Assembly: GCA_937885815.1 (NCBI GenBank) | Contig: CALABM010000169.1 | Span: 1 to 9,843, forward strand | Reading direction: 5' to 3' | Length of the DNA stretch: 9,843 bases | Source: an uncultured Verrucomicrobiales bacterium | GTDB lineage: Bacteria; Verrucomicrobiota; Verrucomicrobiia; Verrucomicrobiales; Akkermansiaceae | Shown here: positions 6,989 through 9,843 of the stretch, piece by piece | Layout: each line of letters starts with the position of its first letter | Position numbering within the stretch: the stretch's first letter is position 1 | Notes under the pieces: model-generated | Databases searched by the model: none | Seen by the model: the letters and a program-made list of their open reading frames with translations, nothing else | What the model was told of the DNA's origin: nothing | Made by a program: the position numbers and the translations under genes

Positions 6989-8482
6989 TTAATCGTTAAA
7001 GGTTTCGATACGGAATACGACCGGCAGTCGGTCAATGATGTGATTCTCGCGCAGTTCACGCAGCACGTACTTGAGGCGCTGCCACTTGCAAGCATGCACC
7101 ATGAAGATAAGGTTATTGTGCTGCACGCCTTCATCATCTATATAGCCAAAATTCGAGCTGGTAGCGGAGATGCTTACATCATACTTAGCGAACATGGTAG
7201 CGATGGAAGCAATCATGCCGGGGCGGTCATGAATGACGAAGCGCACATAGTACGGCGTTACCGTCTCCTTCATGGGTAGCACGGCAAGCTCCTTAGTGTA
7301 AGGCTGGAAGCCGGTATGGTAGCCATTCAGGCGGCACTCGCGCATGGCCAGCACGATATCACCGATGACGGCGCTGGAAGTGGGGTTCTTACCGGCACCG
7401 CGACCGTAGAAAATCGTCTCACCCACGATATCACCCTTCACGGCAATAGCGTTGAACACGCCATTCACGCTAGCAAGCAGGTGATTTTGCGGCACAAAGC
7501 TGGGCTGCACGCGCAGCTCCAGACGGTCACTTTCCTTATGGTGCTTGATAACCACCAACAGCTTGATGGTGTAACCTAAGCGCTCAGCAAAGGAAATATC
7601 CACGCTCTCCACCTTCTCAATGCCGTGCACATGAATCTTATCCGGTGAGAGGGGGGTGCCGTAGGCAAGCATGGCGAGGATGAGGGCCTTGTGGGCGGCA
7701 TCCCAGCCGTTGATGTCAAAAGAGGGGTCAGCCTCGGCAAAGCCGAGCTTCTGCGCATTAGCGAGGGCCTCCTGCAGGGAAAGCCCCTGCTCCTTCATGC
7801 TGGTAAGGATGTAATTACTCGTACCGTTGATAATACCGGCAATACTCTGCACCTTATTGCAAATGAGGGAGTTCTGCAAGCTCTGAATAATCGGGATACC
7901 ACCACCGCAGGAGGCCTCAAAATACAGCGGCACCCCCATGCTGGAAGAAAGCTTGAACAGCTCGCTGCCGTATTCCGCCAGCAAAGCCTTATTACCTGTT
8001 ACCACCGGTTTGCCGGCATGAAGTGCGGCCTTCACCAGCTCATAAGCCACCTTTGTGCCGCCAATCAGCTCGATGATAATGTCAATCTCTTCCTGTTCAA
8101 TAATTTTCAATGCATCTGCACCGTTGTGGGCAGTCTTGACTTCATACCATTGAGAAAGTTCCTTTTCCAATCTGGCAATCAGCTGAAGGTTGTCATCTGC
8201 AACCACGATTTTCAGTTTTTCAGCATCCGTTCTGTCTGTCTGATCAGTCGGGTCAGATTGAGTGGTGCTGAGGCCTATATCATACACATCTGCACCGGCA
8301 TCTGTGATACCCTTGAGAAGATAGTCATGAATCTCAGGTGATGAGACTCTTGCATCCCTTCCTACCAGAACCTTGTCTGCTGACAGAAGTTCAGGAAGGA
8401 AATAACCTACCTTATAGGCAGTCTCCTTATCGAAATCCACATTGTAGATTCCCCTGATGTCATATGCGTGAAATGCTCCCAT
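6989..8482 (-). CDS. hom: Chimeric reading frame ending in homoserine dehydrogenase that lacks its N-terminus
   Basis: The 497-codon frame has three unrelated parts. Residues ~133-497 (bases 6989 to ~8086) are homoserine dehydrogenase, the NAD(P)H-dependent reduction of aspartate semialdehyde to homoserine. This part shows EIDIIIELIGG, GNKALLAEYG, GTSNYIL (220-226) and the catalytic set E250, D256, D261 and K265, spaced exactly as E208, D214, D219 and K223 of the yeast enzyme, plus a C-terminal ACT domain (about 411-495). The first Rossmann unit with its GxGxxG loop is absent; in its place are a partial receiver (75-~132) and a phosphomannomutase start (1-74). As assembled the protein could hardly bind coenzyme normally. 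I infer that the true hom gene begins elsewhere and has been joined to foreign DNA near base 8085. The gap to lysC is 8 nt, so this 3' part is native to the left block. Identification of the dehydrogenase is near certain; the fusion is probably not real. Confidence 0.93.
   Translation of the reverse strand: MGAFHAYDIRGIYNVDFDKETAYKVGYFLPELLSADKVLVGRDARVSSPEIHDYLLKGITDAGADVYDIGLSTTQSDPTDQTDRTDAEKLKIVVADDNLQLIARLEKELSQWYEVKTAHNGADALKIIEQEEIDIIIELIGGTKVAYELVKAALHAGKPVVTGNKALLAEYGSELFKLSSSMGVPLYFEASCGGGIPIIQSLQNSLICNKVQSIAGIINGTSNYILTSMKEQGLSLQEALANAQKLGFAEADPSFDINGWDAAHKALILAMLAYGTPLSPDKIHVHGIEKVESVDISFAERLGYTIKLLVVIKHHKESDRLELRVQPSFVPQNHLLASVNGVFNAIAVKGDIVGETIFYGRGAGKNPTSSAVIGDIVLAMRECRLNGYHTGFQPYTKELAVLPMKETVTPYYVRFVIHDRPGMIASIATMFAKYDVSISATSSNFGYIDDEGVQHNNLIFMVHACKWQRLKYVLRELRENHIIDRLPVVFRIETFND
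8087..8257 (-). other. Partial response-regulator receiver domain (fragment inside the chimera)
   Basis: Translated residues 75-132 read as a T/D-rich linker (QSDPTDQTDRTDAEK) and then beta-1 to beta-3 of a receiver domain: LKIVVADDN with the acidic pair D96-D97, then ARLEKELSQWYEVKTAHNGADALKII. The phospho-accepting aspartate, expected a few residues after IDIII, is missing because the frame passes into homoserine dehydrogenase at that strand. A short linker before a receiver is typical of hybrid histidine kinases, which are common in Bacteroidota. Hand-counted GC of 8091-8260 is about 44%, against about 54% for 7921-8080. I take it as a fragment of a gene from another locus or genome. Confidence 0.72.
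8258..8482 (-). other. N-terminal fragment of phosphomannomutase/phosphoglucomutase
   Basis: Residues 1-74 match the start of an alpha-D-phosphohexomutase of the Bacteroidota type: AYDIRG (6-11), VGRDAR (40-45) and GADVYDIGLSTT (63-74), which in this family normally continues as 'PMVYF...'. The family length is around 460 residues and needs the phosphoserine loop TASHNP, the metal loop and the sugar loop, all absent. The homology stops abruptly after T74. The start codon overlaps the def stop codon by one base (TAATG on the minus strand), which argues that this 5' end is in its natural place after def and that only the 3' side has been replaced. The fragment is non-functional as a mutase. Confidence 0.85.
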
Positions 8483-9033
8483 TATCTTTTTGATTTGTAT
8501 CGTGTCTGTACCGAGCCTTTTGAGATGGCCTGAAGCTTGCGCATGATCATCTTGCGGCGGATCGGCGACACATTATCAACAAAAAGATTGCCGTCGAGGT
8601 GCGAGAGCTCGTGCTGGACCATTCGGCAGCCGAAGCGGTCGAACTCCTCAACCACCTTCTCGAAGTTCTCGTTGTAGTACTCGACCTTGATCTTAGACGG
8701 TCTTGTAACCTCGGCGTAGATGCCCGGAACGCTGAGACAGCCCTCGGAAATCTCGCAGGTCTCCTCGCTTTCCTCGAGCACGACCGGATTGATCATGACG
8801 CGGAAGAAATCATGGAGATATTCGTATGACTCGGTAAGATCGCGGCCATCCACGATCACAAGGTTCTTGTTGACACCCACCTGAGGAGCAGCGAGGCCGC
8901 AGCCGTCAGCCACCTTGAGGGTTTCCTTCATATCTTCGATAAGCTTGAGGGTAGCCTCCTTATCGTTGAGATCCACATCGACATTCTCGCGTCTGAGGAC
9001 CTCTGATCCGTATAAATATATTGGTAAAATCAT
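8482..9033 (-). CDS. def: Peptide deformylase
   Basis: This metalloenzyme removes the formyl group from the N-terminal methionine of new proteins. All three signature motifs are present: GCGLAAPQ (44-51), EGCLS (97-101) and QHELSHLDG (140-148). The metal ligands are C99, H141 and H145 and the catalytic acid is E142. The usual HExxHLxG motif has S144 at its first variable position, where D is more common; this is tolerated in the family. At 183 residues it has the normal length, with a basic C-terminal tail (TRYKSKR). It lies 4 nt after ruvX and overlaps the next start codon by one base, so it is the middle gene of a tight operon driven by the promoter at 9458-9488. The ruvX-def pairing is common in Bacteroidota. 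Confidence 0.96.
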   Translation of the reverse strand: MILPIYLYGSEVLRRENVDVDLNDKEATLKLIEDMKETLKVADGCGLAAPQVGVNKNLVIVDGRDLTESYEYLHDFFRVMINPVVLEESEETCEISEGCLSVPGIYAEVTRPSKIKVEYYNENFEKVVEEFDRFGCRMVQHELSHLDGNLFVDNVSPIRRKMIMRKLQAISKGSVQTRYKSKR

Positions 9034-9037
9034 AGTC

Positions 9038-9451
9038 TTATTTTTTTCTGTCCATATAACTCTGCAGGATGATGGCTGCGCTGATCTTATCCACAGACTC
9101 CTTCTTCATGCGGTCCTGCTTCTTCATTCCGCCGTCGATCATTGCCCTGTGTGCAAGCACAGATGTAAAGCGCTCATCCTCAAGGGTTACCGGAATATCC
9201 GGAAAGGCCTTTGCGAGATGTTTGAGAAAGATATCTATATCCTTTGCCGCCTCTGAAGGCCTTCCGTTCATGTTGATAGGATATCCCACCACAAAACGTA
9301 CGACGTTCTCTTTTTCAATATAAGTTTTGAGATATTCTATTATCTTTGCAGAATGTACCGTTTCGAGGGCAGACGCGAAAATGCCAAGCGGATCGCTTAC
9401 CGCGACACCCACTCTTTTTCGTCCGTAATCTATACCTATAATTCTGTCCAT
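9038..9451 (-). CDS. ruvX: RuvX/YqgF-family putative Holliday junction resolvase (pre-16S rRNA nuclease)
   Basis: A 137-residue RNase H-fold protein. Family members act in maturation of the 5' end of 16S rRNA in E. coli and have been proposed as Holliday-junction nucleases. Visible motifs are IIGIDYGRKRVGVAVSDP (residues 4-21, with D8), VVGYPINMNG (54-63), DERFTS (92-97) and SVDKISAAIIL (119-129, with D121), which supply the expected acidic residues. I chose the ATG at 9451 because the homology begins immediately (MDRIIGIDYG). A 29-codon upstream extension (ATG at 9538) is hydrophobic, lies across the promoter and overlaps the divergent gene, so I reject it. The start is only about 6 nt past the -7 element, implying an almost leaderless mRNA. 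def follows after 4 nt. Confidence 0.93.
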   Translation of the reverse strand: MDRIIGIDYGRKRVGVAVSDPLGIFASALETVHSAKIIEYLKTYIEKENVVRFVVGYPINMNGRPSEAAKDIDIFLKHLAKAFPDIPVTLEDERFTSVLAHRAMIDGGMKKQDRMKKESVDKISAAIILQSYMDRKK

Positions 9452-9457
9452 AGAGTG

Positions 9458-9488
9458 CAAAGTTAGTAAAAAAGCAGATATGAGCAAA
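9458..9488 (-). promoter_or_regulatory. Bacteroidota-type promoter for ruvX-def
   Basis: On the minus strand TTTG (9488-9485), 19 nt, then TAACTTTG (9465-9458) match the Bacteroidota housekeeping consensus TTTG-N19-21-TAnnTTTG at every fixed position. The -7 element ends 6 nt before the ruvX start codon. The -33 element lies inside the first codons of the divergent gene that begins at 9480, so the two units share a very compact control region. This promoter is strong evidence that this part of the window is Bacteroidota DNA. Confidence 0.88.
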
Positions 9489-9843
9489 AGCAGCAAAGAA
9501 CACAGGGCCGGCAAATTTCGTCTGGCTTTGGTCGACAATCAGTCGCACAAACAGCTCTTCACAGTACAATTCACGAAGACCACCCTCTTCGTGGCTATTG
9601 TCACAATCCTAGTAACTCTCTGCACACTCATTTTTTCTCTGATAGCCTTCACTCCAGTCAAGACATTCATACCGGGATATCCGGATGCAAGATCCAAGAG
9701 AGAGGCGATCCAGAATGCCATCAAGATAGATGTCCACAACATGGGTGCCCACCGCTTCCACGGCGATCTGGATGGTGCCCGGGCTGCCTTTGAAGAGTCC
9801 CTTGCCCTGGCAGAAAGCCCCTGGGTCCTGCGGAATCTGGCCA
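9480..9843 (+). CDS. M23-peptidase-type membrane protein N-terminus, continuing as a TPR-like segment (chimeric, partial)
   Basis: The frame starts at ATG 9480 and is open to the right edge (121 complete codons). Residues 1-84 match the N-terminus of the Bacteroidota single-pass proteins that carry a C-terminal M23 peptidase domain: basic cytoplasmic start, KFRLALVDNQSHKQLFTVQF, one membrane helix (about 35-57), then FTPVKTFIPGYPDARSKREAIQNA. The helix would place the rest in the periplasm, where M23 enzymes cut or regulate peptidoglycan. From residue 85 (VHNMGAHRFHGDLDGARAAF...) the sequence becomes TPR-like and GC-rich, unlike the family. I therefore infer a join near 9732. No peptidase domain lies within the window. 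It is divergent to ruvX, a typical Bacteroidota neighbour arrangement as far as I recall. Confidence 0.72.
   Translation, partial: MSKSSKEHRAGKFRLALVDNQSHKQLFTVQFTKTTLFVAIVTILVTLCTLIFSLIAFTPVKTFIPGYPDARSKREAIQNAIKIDVHNMGAHRFHGDLDGARAAFEESLALAESPWVLRNLA
9732..9843 (+). other. High-GC TPR-like fragment at the right edge
   Basis: Translated in the frame of the upstream gene, the last 37 codons give one helix-turn-helix unit of TPR type: MGAHRFHGDLDGARAAFEESL, then LAESPWVLRNLA. By hand count 72 of 112 bases (64%) are G or C, against about 45% in the preceding 111 bases. The ending 'SPW.LRNLA' recalls the TPR part of bacterial DUF5107-type proteins, but this is from memory and from a short segment. 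Its origin differs from the M23-type N-terminus before it. Confidence 0.55.

Noticed and set aside
6258..6992. Plus-strand open frame opposite aspartate kinase
   Set aside because: The minus strand encodes all aspartate kinase signature motifs; the plus-strand product is His/Gly-rich and featureless.
7691..8341. Plus-strand open frame spanning both joins of the chimera
   Set aside because: It runs through three unrelated minus-strand coding segments and has no homology I recognise; it is a shadow.
6989..8482. A genuine two-component-regulated homoserine dehydrogenase (receiver-enzyme fusion)
   Set aside because: The receiver lacks its phospho-acceptor Asp and last strands, and the enzyme lacks its coenzyme loop; neither half could work as such a switch.
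9341..9348. Plus-strand TATCTTTG resembling a Bacteroidota -7 element for the M23-type gene
   Set aside because: It is 130 bases upstream inside ruvX and has no TTTG at the required 19-21 base spacing.
9038..9538. Longer ruvX starting at 9538 with an apparent N-terminal signal sequence
   Set aside because: The extra 29 codons cover the Bacteroidota promoter and the divergent gene's start, and family homology begins at the ATG at 9451.

Overview
The window is best read as a mosaic of DNA from at least two, and probably three or more, bacterial sources. The first ~8.1 kb is one coherent, GC-richer, all-minus-strand gene block. In transcription order it carries homoserine dehydrogenase (N-terminus lost), aspartate kinase, two membrane-anchored TPR-type proteins that look like tandem paralogues, the lipid II flippase MurJ, and a tRNA-Ile2 (CAU) with its own sigma-70-type promoter and a strong intrinsic terminator. 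Gaps are 8, 27, 26, 26 and 94 nt and no start has a clear Shine-Dalgarno sequence. The style (short uniform gaps, no SD, sigma-70 promoter, tRNA without encoded CCA) suggests a Gram-negative such as a Verrucomicrobiota member, but this is tentative.

From about 8.09 kb the content changes. Bases 8258-9731 look like Bacteroidota (Bacteroidales-type): a phosphomannomutase/phosphoglucomutase N-terminus, peptide deformylase, the RuvX/YqgF nuclease, and a divergent M23-peptidase-type membrane protein. ruvX is preceded by a textbook Bacteroidota promoter (TTTG-N19-TAACTTTG). Between these two blocks, bases ~8090-8257 encode the first part of a response-regulator receiver domain. The open reading frame at 6989-8482 is therefore phosphomannomutase (residues 1-74), then linker plus half receiver (75-~132), then homoserine dehydrogenase lacking its NAD(P)-binding glycine loop (~133-497). 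Each part is cut in mid-fold. A third join, at about 9732, switches the M23-type protein in frame to a high-GC TPR-like segment that runs off the right end.

Within the left block the genes fit one theme. Aspartate kinase and homoserine dehydrogenase are the first and third steps of the aspartate pathway, which gives threonine and methionine and, by a branch, lysine and the diaminopimelate of peptidoglycan. MurJ exports the finished peptidoglycan precursor. The two anchored TPR proteins between them have no known function. MurJ carries an unusual extracytoplasmic insertion of about 90 residues.

I see no mobile element, CRISPR array, phage gene or defence system. The main points of interest are the chimeric joins (most likely assembly or amplification artefacts, to be settled before any fusion protein is believed), the predicted leaderless tRNA, the MurJ insertion and substitutions, and the tandem TPR pair. 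Bases 1-332 are AT-rich and hold no recognisable gene.
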